From positions 2,976,001-3,040,000 of the forward strand of contig CADCSX010000006.1 of NCBI GenBank assembly GCA_902805475.1: DNA of 64,000 bases, written 5' to 3'. Of this stretch, positions 44,744 to 55,791 are shown piece after piece. Each line of letters starts with the position of its first letter. The stretch's first letter is position 1. This DNA is from Entonaema liquescens. Its lineage: Eukaryota; Ascomycota; Sordariomycetes; Xylariales; Xylariaceae. The notes under the pieces are model-generated. The model was not told where the DNA came from. It searched no databases and saw only the letters and a list, made by a program, of their open reading frames with translations. The position numbers and the translations under genes are program-made.

Positions 44744-45686
44744 ATGGCGACGTAAGTACTAATTTATATTTTCTTTTCCTCGTGCAATTCTTATTCTTAC
44801 CAGCTTTTTTTTTTTCTCTACCCCTCCCCCGCTATCCTTCGATTTTATATTCTTCTTAATCCTCAATGTTCTGTCATTGGTCCAATGGTCACTGCGAATA
44901 GACGACTAGACATATGTTTCTTACTAAGTAGTAAGAGATGCATTCAAAAAGAAAATTGAAGCAGAATAAAATGACACTCATACACAGTCCAACCATGTAC
45001 CTAACTAACCACCCCTCCTCCAGCAACATAACCTGGCACCCCTCGCTCTCGCGCGCCGAGCGCTTCGCCCTGCGGGCCAGCGCGGGTTCACGCTGTGGTT
45101 CACGGGTCTCAGCGCGTCGGGGAAATCGACGGTAGCGACGGCGCTCGAGCAGCACCTGCTGCACCTGAACGTGGGGGCGTACCGACTGGACGGGGACAAC
45201 GTGCGGTTCGGGCTCAACAAGGACCTGGGGTTCGGGGACGCCGACCGCCAGGAGAACATCCGCCGCATCGGCGAGGTCGCCAAGCTGTTCGCCGACAGCG
45301 CCCAGGTCGCCATCACCTCCTTCATCTCCCCCTTCCGCGCCGATCGCCAGCTCGCCCGGGACTTACACGCCGCGGGCGACGAGCCCCTCCCGTTCGTCGA
45401 GGTCTATGTCGATGTCCCGATCGAGGTCGCCGAGAAGCGCGATCCGAAGGGCTTGTATAAGAAGGCGCGTGCCGGCGAGATCAAGGAGTTCACGGGCATT
45501 AGCAGTCCCTACGAGGCCCCTGAGAACCCCGAGATTACCATCCGCACGCACGAGAACTCCGTTGAGGAGTGCGTTGCGCAGATCGTTAAGTGGCTCGAGG
45601 AGAAGGACTTGATTCCTACGAAGACGGCCACTGCTACGGCGGCTGACGCCGCGGGTAATTCCGGAACCGCTGCTCTCGCCTCGTGA
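44744..45686 (+). CDS. MET14: Adenylylsulfate (APS) kinase, frame interrupted
   Basis: Exon 1 is 8 nt (44744..44751, M-A-T), then a 272-nt intron (GTAAGT...TCCAG) and exon 2 from 45024. The N-terminus MATNITWHPSLSRAERFALR matches yeast Met14. The Walker A LWFTGLSASGKSTVATALEQ, the DGDNVRFGLNKDLGF substrate loop, FISPFRADR, DPKGLYKKARAGEIKEFTGI and YEAPENPEI are all family signatures. The frame breaks between ALR and FTLWF, at GGG 45074-45076; one more G would join both parts into 223 aa. APS kinase phosphorylates adenylyl sulfate to PAPS in sulfate assimilation. Every functional motif is conserved, so I treat the break as a likely consensus error. The C-terminal tail (TATATAADAAGNSGTA) is low-complexity. 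Confidence 0.92.
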
Positions 45687-45949
45687 GGAATTATGTTAGC
45701 AAGAAAATAAGGGAAGGGGAAAGATGTAAGCTACGATTTATCACGGGGTTAGAACCAAGTCGCTATTAAAAAGCGAGGTGAAATACGTAAAAGTTGAGCA
45801 ATAGACATCGACCTTTCCGAAGAAATGTACAGAGAAAGTCCCATTGTTGCGATGTGACAACCGAAGCTCCCTATTCGAGGAGATGCTAGCCATGACTTTG
45901 GTCCGCCCGTGAAAACGCCAACCTGATAAATTAACTGCTTGCACGCTGT

Positions 45950-47400
45950 CTATACCTCAAACTCGTAGTATACGTATGCTGTGTACTCGTTTCCTTCTCC
46001 GGCGTGTCCCAACCCTGCTGCCGCCATCTCCGACGTCAACGCCGCATCGTCTTTCGTGATCCGCCCTCGCTTGTCTCGCCCGAACGCATTTCCACCTAGG
46101 TAAGAATACGACGAGTCTAGCGCCGTTTTCACCTTCTTTACCAACTTTGCATTTGTCTGTCGTAGCCGAGTTAGTCCGAGCTGAAGTAATATGAGGGAAG
46201 TCAGGCCATGCGCCTACCAATACAAGAGCCGACACGAATTCCAACGGCAAGCCGTAGCGTAGCACCGACTCCACGAAAACACGGAGAGCCATGATGTGCG
46301 CCCATATCATAACACTCTCACTCCACCCCGTGCGGGTTAACCGTAGAGCCTCGCCCCAGACCTTCTTTTCCTCTCGAGTAACACGATCTATCTCCCTCTG
46401 CTCTTCCTCTTTACCGCCTTCGACGTATTTGTACTGGCGGGGCGTCCACTTCTGCTCTCGACACTTCTGCTGGAATTCGGCACCGTGCTTCTTAAACGTA
46501 GTGACGGCGAACAACACGAATTCGTCATCTTGCGCAACCTGGATGGACGACCGGGGTACTACCATGGGCGACAGGGTCTCGTAGCTCTTAAGATACTCTT
46601 TCTTTAGATTGGAGGGGACGGCGACAAGGTGCGTTTCGAGGTATTCGGAGTCCTGCACTAGTAGAGACGGGTTGACGATGGGTGTGAGAGATTTGGTCGC
46701 GAGGTTGCCCCTAAATTTAGTAAATAGAATTAGCGTATACTCTGGGAGTTAATCGATTTCGGGGCGCATTACGTTTGTTTTCTTTGAAGAGCAGCGAGGT
46801 TCGTCTTGACTTGGTTGTATTGATTGAACTTGGCCTTGACATCGTTGTCGATTGTGGCCAATTCCTATCGGTGCAAGAAGTCTAAGTCAGCGTAATTCTC
46901 GTTTTAGAACTAGGAGAATTATGCTAAAGGAGTAGAAGTACCTTTTGTAGGATATCAACGAGTTCACCCACGGGCCTATCAGCTCGGTAGCGGACTTTAT
47001 TCCAGGTAAAGGTGCGAAGATACTGGTCCGTCGGCTCTGAACTCTTGGGTTAATATTCCAATATGTCGGAAGCCGCAGGAAATAGGGGCTACGCACTATC
47101 GTTAACCATCTTCTGTTCAGAAGCCTTCTCCTCGTTGCCTTCGTACAAGGAGCGCAAGGCGTCGCCAACCTTGCTGACTACTCCTTCGCAGGCGGTATTA
47201 AGCTTTGCTAAGTCATCTGCTTGTTGAACTAGGGCGTCCAGAGTTCCTATTTTGAAGTTGGGAACGGGAAAGGGCAAGACGGTCCCATTATCGGATGTGA
47301 TGGTGGCCTTCACGGAGTCGAGAGCTTCTTGCTGATCGCCTGTGTCGAAGGCGCTCAGGGGTAACGATAGGAGGACGTACTTCGCCGGAGTCGGGGCCAT
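45950..47400 (-). CDS. VMA5: V-type ATPase subunit C
   Basis: Five exons: 47097..47400, 46942..47036, 46773..46864, 46218..46710 and 45950..46156; 396 aa against 392 in yeast. Family sequence runs throughout: KYVLLSLPLSAF, QYLRTFTWNKVRYRADRPVG, LATIDNDVKAKFNQYNQVK, LVQDSEYLETHLVAVPSNLK, FGEALRLTRTGWSE-like helices and the C-terminal KVKTALDSSYSYLGGNAFGR. Subunit C is the cytosolic clamp joining the V1 peripheral stalks to Vo; its release disassembles the pump on glucose loss. It works at the vacuolar membrane. Gene and APS kinase are convergent (263 bp between stops). Confidence 0.96.
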
Positions 47401-49521
47401 GGCGGCGGTCGGGAGCTAAATAACCTTATTCTTGCTGGCGTGGTGTATCAGTCGATGAATGTAGCTTTAGCTATGGTCTCGAGTAGCTGGATAGGTACAG
47501 GTGAGCTCTCGAAGGTGGAGTCGGAGTATATTGCTCAGTGTCAAAAGAATGCGGAGCTGAACTAGCTAGCGAAGTATATATGCCGTATAGGAAGATAGCC
47601 CGGGGATAGGCAGGCTACGATTTCGTCGCATGAAAGGTAACCACAAAGTTTAGGGTTCGAGTTGTGGAATATGTAGGTAAGTATGTAGATGAGGTCGAGA
47701 TGGAGCTGCGCTATGGAATATGGAGTAAGGCTGTTTTGTATGTACATGTACTGTGCCGCTGTAAACTTACCTAGGTAACGTCAGTGCTTCTTCTACAGGT
47801 ACCTGATGTACTAAGGTAGGTAGCTCAGCCTTAAGTGGGGTACTTTGGTGTACCTATAAGAGAACTGGAGAATTGCTGCGTGCAGTCTCGCGGCTTACAA
47901 CGGGTTTGGTATAAACGTCAGTAGAGAAGATTAAGCCGGCTTTAGTTATTCTAGATCATGGTAGTAATTATAATATAAGACTGCACACGAATACTTACCT
48001 ATATATGTTTCAACAATTAGGCTTACAGGTCTACTTTAACTAGTTAGTTAAACTAAGAGAATATAATGTCTAAGGTAGTTAAGTCTTATCACTAGGTAGC
48101 TACTAATTATATACTTCATAATAGGCTGAACATTTTAAATAATTGCGTATACAATAAGTTGCCCGGATGTATAATGATTTGGAAAGGGTCATAGCAGTTG
48201 GGAGATTTATTGACATTGAGGGTATATCTGACCGACAAATATAAGATGCCTAATACAATTGTATTAAGACTAATAGGCTATTGCAATTGTTACGGCCGTA
48301 GATCGTGTTGTTAATCGCCAGATGTTTACAGACTTTCAAACGCCATATTCTGTTCAGCTTGCACAAATTGGGTTGTCCTTAATAGAAGCCAATCAATGAA
48401 TACATGCACCGTAAAGATACCGGGCTAGAGGCAGATAAGTACCTAGGTTAGTTGATTAGTTGATTAGTTGATAAGATAACGTCGTTGCTGCTGCAGGCTA
48501 GGCTGGGTTATTAGGTAGCTGTTTCTGCTGCGGGACACGTCGCGCACGGACCACTAAACCGCAGGTTATCGATCCTGTTTATTGATTGCCCATGGCAGCC
48601 ATCGTAGACATTGCAGTGATTATGGATCCCCCAATGATGCCCCCAATCCCTACCAGACAACTTCGCGACTCCGCTTTGGCCTTAACATGGAAGTACCTAA
48701 TCCACTAATCCCATCTTGAAGAAGTACAACCCCAAATCTTGGAGAGTCGACGTGTAAATCCAATAGCCGCCGACGAAGGAGCACGAGAACCAAATCGTCC
48801 GAACCACTAACTACGGTTTACTTACCAAAACACCATTTTTAACAATCTCACCTTTCTCTTTTCCCCCTCATGGCCTCTTGAGTTTTGGGCCTTTTAAAAA
48901 GAAGACCTACATCGTTCTTATCGCTTGTTACACTAGTATTTATACCATTTACACCAACGTTTAGCGGTCAGCCAGTCTTATGAAGCCCAACCACCTGTTG
49001 CCGACAACCACACATTTGACTTTGACTTTGATTTGCCCTGTTCCTTCGCCGGCAGCTGAAAATCAGCGTAATCAGCGTAATCAGCGTCTAAACTTAATCT
49101 GCACCGTATTCGACGCCCCAACTTTTACACCTTTATTAGTGTAGCCAGCAAGCAATCCAACTGCAACCACCGTCACCAAACTGTTATTACCTACTACTAT
49201 TATTATTATTATTACCTACCTACTTAACTGATACGGTTACTATTTTCCCTTGTCTTCGGCTGGTTGTCCCAATATAAATCTTTTCGGCGCATTCGACCCA
49301 TTGATTCTTTCCATTCCCCCGGCTGATCGCGGTGTCGCATCGACTACTCGCAATGACGCGCTGGTAGTTAATATCTTTCCGTCTGCAGTCGATGAGCATG
49401 GAATCCCGTCAACTGGTCCATACTCAGCTGTCAGTGATAAGTTTTATTTTTGTGGCATAGCCAGCGAGACAGACTCGGATAGCAATCCTTTTCCTGTCAT
49501 GATTGGTACTGCTCTAATCAA
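47401..49521. other. Divergent gap VMA5 / AT-hook gene
   Basis: 2.1 kb. The middle (47930-48300) is very AT-rich. TACCTAGGTA-type words are frequent (47766-47824, 48440-48455), GTTGATTA repeats lie at 48455-48475 and an ATT microsatellite at 49197-49216. The part after 49000 is probably promoter and 5' leader of the AT-hook gene. An open frame at 49250..49699 lacks an ATG start and is not called. Confidence 0.5.
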
Positions 49522-52500
49522 ATGGCTACCACATCCAGTACGCTGCTTTTTCCCCTCCTCGTGTCTTATTTTATCTTTACCTAACTGTATATCACAGGCC
49601 AACAACCAGCCAATTTGGCAAATAATCCATCCACTCTTGCTGCCAGACCCCCGAATACCACTGGACAGCCGCTATCCGAATCTCCTGCCCCCGGCCTAAC
49701 CGCACCGTCACCATCTCTAGCCGGCCCTACTACCAATGGCGGCACCAATGGCCTCCTGTCTTCTACACTATCTAATGATGGCTCTTTGCATGCAGATCTG
49801 AGACAGTATCCTCGGGATGGACGCGTCAGAAACCCGGTCCCGAGCAAGCTGAAGGATGTTACGGAACAGATGAAGGGGAACTTTAGTGTAATGCACATGG
49901 ACGTTGCTAGTCATCGCGCAAGCGAAGGTCGTGATGCTGCTGCGAAGCGCACCAGCGAGAGCACCGCCTTGCAGGCCAAGTTGGCTCAAACCGATAGCTA
50001 CGTATCTCACCAACGACGAGCAAACTATCCGAGACCGCCTGGCTTGAAACAATTCACATCCCCGAAAAAGTCTACTTCTATAGAACCGGTTGCTGAAATA
50101 GTCCCGGTGCCGATACCGATACCCGACGAATTGCGTCCTCTAACCATCGCCGAAACAAAAACCGAGCAAGCTAGATTACTGACGCTTCTGAGAACTCTGC
50201 CTCCTCATACTGTAGTCGACCAATTGTGCAAAGCACTTGCATTCTTTGGTGGCATACCGGAGGCGCCACCTCCTGCTGATGGTAAATTCCCAGAAAGCGC
50301 AGAGGCGAATGGCTCCGGCTCATTATTTGTTGGGTGGATCGCCGAGATATTTCCTAATCTTAAGGAGCCTCGAAGAAGGGCATCATTTCCATCTGTGCAG
50401 TCTATAACTCAGCGGCGACCCAGGGGGCGTCCGAAGGGTAGTAAAGCTAGTAAATCTCGGAGTGACAAGGGTATCAAGAAAGGTACTAAGGGTACCATGA
50501 ACCGAACCCAAGAACCTCAAGATGATAGCTGGGTGGATGTAGAGGATAGTGTCCTGGAATTAAACGGGGACGACGATCTAGTAGAGGTGGAGGGGCCGTC
50601 GGAGAATCCTCCGAGTACACCCCCTCAACTTCGGGATGGAGGGCAGTTCAGTAATACTCCGGTCATGGGTGCAACTGGGGGTTTCAAGTCCATCAACGAT
50701 GCGAACGCTGCACTTGGGCCCGGATCCAACACAAAACGACGTGGTCGGCCGAAAGGTTCCAAAAATCGACCCAAGGACAGTTCCGGTGTGCAGCAAGCTG
50801 GTCAACCAGCTGAATCGGCGACTACAAACTCGAATGCCACTCCTGTCCAAGCCGATCATATATCAACGCTTCCAATCCCGCCAAAGGTGACTCCCGTACC
50901 AGTACCAGTTCCCATGCTTGGTGAGCAACCAAAGAAGAAGGCGAATGCTGGACGGCCAAAGGGCTCTAAGAATCGCCCTAAGGCCTCCGGTGAGTCCATA
51001 GCTCAAGATAGTACTATGTCTCAGCAGCAGCAGACGAACGAACTATCAAACCAGCAAAATCACCAGCATTTGGGTCGTATGGCTGCTGTTGGCCTTTCGT
51101 TTACAGGCAGCACTAGTGCACCCTCTATCCCAGATGGTACTGTTTCCCAGAACGACCAACGAGCTCAGTTGTTACCCCCACCTGCGATATCTAATAGCCA
51201 GGTGCCGACCCCTCAAGTTAAGGAGTCATCAATAGTCGGGAAGAAGCGGAAGCGTCAGTCTGCCCCTACTGGTATTATCAACCCTCCAACTGACGGATCC
51301 TCCGATGGCGTTGTCGGAGGTAATACAATTCCCCAGCAAACACAGTCTAGTGTGTCTCAAACAACCTCAGCTTCGCTGCCTCAAGCGCAGCCCTCAGCTG
51401 TCCAATCTATTCAACAGCCCTCTACCAGTCTTAATACTACGCTATCTACGAAACGACCGCGTAAATCCCAAGAATCGGGTTCAGTACAGGCATCAAAACG
51501 CTCAACTCCGAATAATATAGGAAGCAAGAATTCCGCCTCGTCTACGGCAATGAGCTTGGATCAAGCCCGGCAACCTGGTCAGGTTACTGCGCCGTCCCAA
51601 AGTCATACGCAGGCCGAAGGTCTCGAAGCCCATTACGAGCGGATAGCCGCGTTACAGAACCGTAATGATCAAGTACAGGGCAACACCAATCGCCCTCAGA
51701 AGCAACAGCAGCATCAAGCGACGTCGTCAATTGGCAATACAGCCTCCCCAACTCCTGCGGAAGGGTTGGAAGCTCACTACGAGCGTTTTACAGCTCTCCA
51801 AAATCGCCAGGATAGCGCAAGACAGCAAACAGCTAATCGTCCGCAGATGCAACAGACTACTCAAACGGCCTCTCCTATTTCTTCGCAGACTTCGAAGGCC
51901 CCTCAGATGCCATCTACGTTAGCTTCCCACCAGCAGAGTAGATCATCTCAAAACTACTACCAAACACAGGCTCTTAGCTCGTCCTACAACACACAAGCAC
52001 CGACGTACTCTACGAGCCAACGTCAGCCCCAGCATATGGCTACGGGGTCTCCTGGGACGGGCCTTGTACAGCATATGACTAATTCTCCTCAGTTCGGCGC
52101 GCAGTCGAACTCACCGCTCTTGCAAGGTGACACTAATTATAGGGGGTCACCATCGCTCGTCCACAGCAGTACGGGATATCCGCCGCGTCGAACACCCTCG
52201 GCGTCACCCCTCGATAATAATTATCGTGCGGGAGGTGCCACAAGTCATGGCGTCGCAAACCACTCCCCTCATTTCGGCGCACGCCAAACTCCGACGACTA
52301 CTCATAGTACGTCGCATCCCACGATGCCATCGACCTTTGCGCCTTCTTTCGACTCGAGCTTCCTAGAACTTCAGAGCTTAGACTCGAGTAATAATCATGG
52401 TGGTCTAGGTCTCAACACTAGCTCATACGGGTTGGGTAGTGGCGGTGTACCATCTCAGCAGCGAACAACCGGCTCGAGCGCAGCATCGCTCTATTCTTCC

Positions 52501-52575
52501 ACCACGGGTATGAATAACAGCTATTTGCCTTCCTCCAACGTTGGTCGGGCTACCCAGAACAGGTGGCCGTCGTAA
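49522..52575 (+). CDS. AT-hook protein with long low-complexity regions
   Basis: Exon 1 is 49522..49537 (16 nt) and exon 2 is 49598..52575, giving 997 aa. A Q/P/S-rich start is followed by a more structured region (EQARLLTLLRTLPPHTVVDQ, LFVGWIAEIFPNLKEPR, about residues 180-270). Three AT-hooks follow: RRPRGRPKGSK (about 277), RRGRPKGSKNRP (about 386) and AGRPKGSKNRP (about 454), the GRP core that binds the minor groove of AT-rich DNA. A nuclear-localisation-like KKRKR lies near 550. Two near-identical modules, AEGLEAHYERIAALQNR and AEGLEAHYERFTALQNR, stand about 48 residues apart (677 and 725). The C-terminus is S/T/Q-rich. It is probably a chromatin-associated regulator; the family is not recognised further. 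Confidence 0.85.
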
Positions 52576-54222
52576 ATGTTGTCCCATTTGGCACCCGAGA
52601 CCCAGAAAACATAGGGACTCAACATGCACATGATATACGACGGAACGTGGCGTTACAGGGAAAGGAGAAAAAAATTATAAAGCGGCGTTTGTATCTGGAT
52701 CTTGGGGGTCAAGGGCACGCTCTGTCCCCCTATTTTATGGTTGTTCTATTTCTGCTGCATGGTTTTTTTTACGATGGAACGTCTTTGAGGGACAGGGATT
52801 AGGGAATGGAAAGGAAAGGCATCAGGGAGCCATTTGTTATTCTTCTTCGTTTCTTCATAGTGAAATGACCCCCCTCCAACCGGCGCCAGTATACCCGGGC
52901 GGATTCTCGGTTCTTGAGAGGGGATTTGAATATTATTTGTAGCAGAGACCCTTTTTTTTTCTACGGATTACCTCACTTTGTTCAAACGAGCATCAGTCCT
53001 CATATCGGGGAAGCAAAATGTGGGGAGGGCAGGTTCCTGTTAACCGTGTTTTACAAGAATTTTTGAGTGTTTGTTCCAATATACCATTTGCGTCGCCGGG
53101 TTCGTTCTACTTCTACGACTTTATATGTTTTGTTCGCTATTGTTAGTATGGTGTTGTGATGTTTGCGATGAAGATGTCGGATTTGACGGGGATGGATGGT
53201 TATGGCCTGTATGAAAGAGATGGGATGTAAAGAGTCTGGACGGAAACTTATGTAGGTGTGGAATAGATGAAACGGAATGAAACATGATGAGATGGGCCCG
53301 AGAACATCATCAATTGATATATGGGGTATATATCTACTTTACTTAGTTCCTCCTCCTGTACCTTCTCTCTTCTTATAGAAGACGTGTGTATCTTTCCGCT
53401 TCTCATGAATGCGACCAGTGACATCTGCGTAAATTCCTAATTCACTAGCCGTCCATCCATCCATCCATCCATCCGACCAATCTTACAAACCGTCCTCTTT
53501 CTCTCCCTTATCCAGAGATATCCCCATCCCGCTGTACATCTCCCCTATCCCCCTTTTGCCCCCCACCACGCATCGGGGAGGGAAGCTTGGAGAAATCTCG
53601 CTTGCTTGTATGGCCTCGAAAAAAAAAAAAGGAACTTGGAAAGAACAAATGCCGCAAACAACATAAAGGAAAAGATAGGAGTTACGCCTCGTTTCGGTTT
53701 ATGGCCTATAACGACAGGATAAAGTATAAAACGACATATAGGAAAAAACAAGAAGACTTGGACACCGAGTAGGTATGGTATTGGTACGATGATATGGTAT
53801 GATGATGAATATGGTATGTATCTTGGGTACGTTAGTCGAAACCCAAGAAAGCAGCAAGCAGTAATTCCGCCCAAGCTCCCTCCCTTTTTTTTTCTTCCCA
53901 TCCCCGCCTACCCATGAGGTGAGGATGCAAGAAGAAATTGTAGTTGTGTATCCCTCCCTATATTTGGGAGAAAAATGAACAAAAAAGAGGAAAATAAGAA
54001 CCAGTAGCAGACCAAAGAAATTAGAAAGTTCCCGTCCTTGTTATAAACGCCCTGTAAATGCTGATGAACATGGCTAGACGACGGCTAGACCCCCCGCGGA
54101 TATCTTCTAAGCGCTTATGCTAGGTATCAATCAACTAACCCGACAACCTCCCGATCCCCTTCCCCTTTGATAAATAAGTAGATAGGTAGGTAGATGTAGA
54201 TGTAGATATAGATAGTAATAAA
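52576..54222. other. Convergent gap AT-hook / F-box genes
   Basis: 1.65 kb of 3' flanks with poly-T (52948-52957) and poly-A (53619-53630) tracts, a TCCA microsatellite (53452-53474) and a TAGG/TAGA repeat (54173-54207). No coding region is seen. Confidence 0.5.
53452..53474. repeat. (TCCA)n microsatellite
   Basis: Five to six tandem TCCA units. Confidence 0.8.
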
Positions 54223-55791
54223 TTATTCGATTGGGTCCTCCTCGATCGCTTCGAGAGGCGGCCGGACCGACTCCGGTGCTGCCCGTCCGTACCACCATTC
54301 GTCTTCCTCGGCAGCACCGTCCTCGCGGATCAGTTCCAACATGACCTGCGCATTGCGCTTGATGTCTTGCGGCCGCTCCACGATTCCTCGGTCCAGTATC
54401 AGCGCCTCCGCCGTCGGGAGCCATATCTGTTGTAAAAGTGGTAGGTCAGGAAGTAGCATCTTAAGTTGTTCGCGCGACAACTCGCCCATCGGCATGCCTT
54501 CAGCCAAACTCGTATTAAAGACCAGATTCTCCCACGTAACCATCGACGCGTCGCTGCCCCGTCGACCCGCGTCCGATCCTTGCCGTCCGCGGCCGTTCAC
54601 GTGTGGTTCTCCAGATCTCGTAAAATCAGACTCGCCCGCGCTCGACTTCTTCCGGGTAAGACCCCTGAACCCCCGCCGCGTTTTCGTCGCTACCTCCACG
54701 GGTTCCCTCAAGACCGAGTTATACCACGAATCGACAGCTCCTCTCCTCGAATTGTACCCCTTAATCTCCCAAAATCGCTCAACCTGGCGGAGTCCACCAA
54801 CGCACATCGCAGTCACGTAAACTTCGTCGGCAGGCCGGTCCTTTAAGTAACCTCGGAGTGAACGCTCTATCCGACCTACGTAGGTCGGTGGTCGAAGGCG
54901 TCGACAGAAGGAAGATACCACCAGGGGGAATACCTGGTGGACACGTAATAGCGTCTGGTCATCATACATGTTCATGATCTTTAATTCGATAGGGTTCAGG
55001 GTATAAGGTTCCCTTGATAAGCCATGTCCATGTTCTTTAATATATTCGATATGTAATGTTCGGTACGTTTCGAAGAAATGAAATACAGTAAAGAGTAGCG
55101 GTATTAATCGTCGGCGCATCCTTTCGTATTGGGGCTCGAATTCGAGGCGTTGAGCCGGGGTGGTTCTCAGGAATATCTCCTTTGTCACCCTTTCGCATAT
55201 TAAGTAGGAGAGCTTAGAGGCAACGTGTAGTCGGTGCCATATCCCACAGAGATAATGAAGCCGTATCGCGGTCGGGTCTGGCGCTGGATATAATCGCTTC
55301 GCATAAACAGGAACGTGATGTTCCAGATGGTACCGAGCAATCGGGAATTCGTTAACCGTAATCATCGCGTGCCACGACCGCGAGGCTAGTCGAAGGCTTA
55401 GTACGTCAGATAAAGGCAGAGAGGCAATGATCTGAATCTTCAGCTCATTAGGAAGTGCAAGGAATAATTGGTCGAAAGGTGCACTCTTCTTCGGCGTAGA
55501 ATCGACAGACAATCGGCGGGAGTCATGATCAACAGAAGTACGCGACGGTAGAATCTTGAAGGAGCCGATGAAATTGCCACGACGCTTTTCCGCCTTCTGA
55601 ATATCGTGCGAAACCTGATCAACTGCCTTCGGTCTTCTGATAGGTAGTATGAATGTCGAGGATTCGGCCACGACAGGGCCATCCTGTGCGTGGGCAACGG
55701 CATCTTGAGGTTGCTCTTTAGACTCGCTTAGCTTCTTGAGCTTATCGAAATACCGCTGAGAAGCGAATTCGGTCAGGTGTGGAGGGTCCAT
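54223..55791 (-). CDS. F-box protein, 522 aa
   Basis: A single exon. The start at 55791 (MDPPHLTEFASQRYFDKLKK) is the first ATG in frame; the upstream open sequence begins with GTG. An F-box lies near residues 135-170: LPNELKIQIIASLPLSDVLSL, then RLASRSWHAMI. About 300 residues follow without a recognisable repeat (VTKEIFLRTTPAQRLEFEPQ, MCVGGLRQVERFWEIKGYNS), with a basic, low-complexity stretch (RRGFRGLTRKKSS) and an acidic C-terminus (LEAIEEDPIE). F-box proteins recruit targets to SCF ubiquitin ligases through Skp1; the target here is unknown. It lies next to an exceptionally long upstream gap. Confidence 0.87.
   Translation of the reverse strand: MDPPHLTEFASQRYFDKLKKLSESKEQPQDAVAHAQDGPVVAESSTFILPIRRPKAVDQVSHDIQKAEKRRGNFIGSFKILPSRTSVDHDSRRLSVDSTPKKSAPFDQLFLALPNELKIQIIASLPLSDVLSLRLASRSWHAMITVNEFPIARYHLEHHVPVYAKRLYPAPDPTAIRLHYLCGIWHRLHVASKLSYLICERVTKEIFLRTTPAQRLEFEPQYERMRRRLIPLLFTVFHFFETYRTLHIEYIKEHGHGLSREPYTLNPIELKIMNMYDDQTLLRVHQVFPLVVSSFCRRLRPPTYVGRIERSLRGYLKDRPADEVYVTAMCVGGLRQVERFWEIKGYNSRRGAVDSWYNSVLREPVEVATKTRRGFRGLTRKKSSAGESDFTRSGEPHVNGRGRQGSDAGRRGSDASMVTWENLVFNTSLAEGMPMGELSREQLKMLLPDLPLLQQIWLPTAEALILDRGIVERPQDIKRNAQVMLELIREDGAAEEDEWWYGRAAPESVRPPLEAIEEDPIE

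Noticed and set aside
49250..49699. 150-codon open frame upstream of the AT-hook gene
   Set aside because: It starts with TTG, not ATG, and runs through the first exon and intron of the AT-hook gene in another frame.
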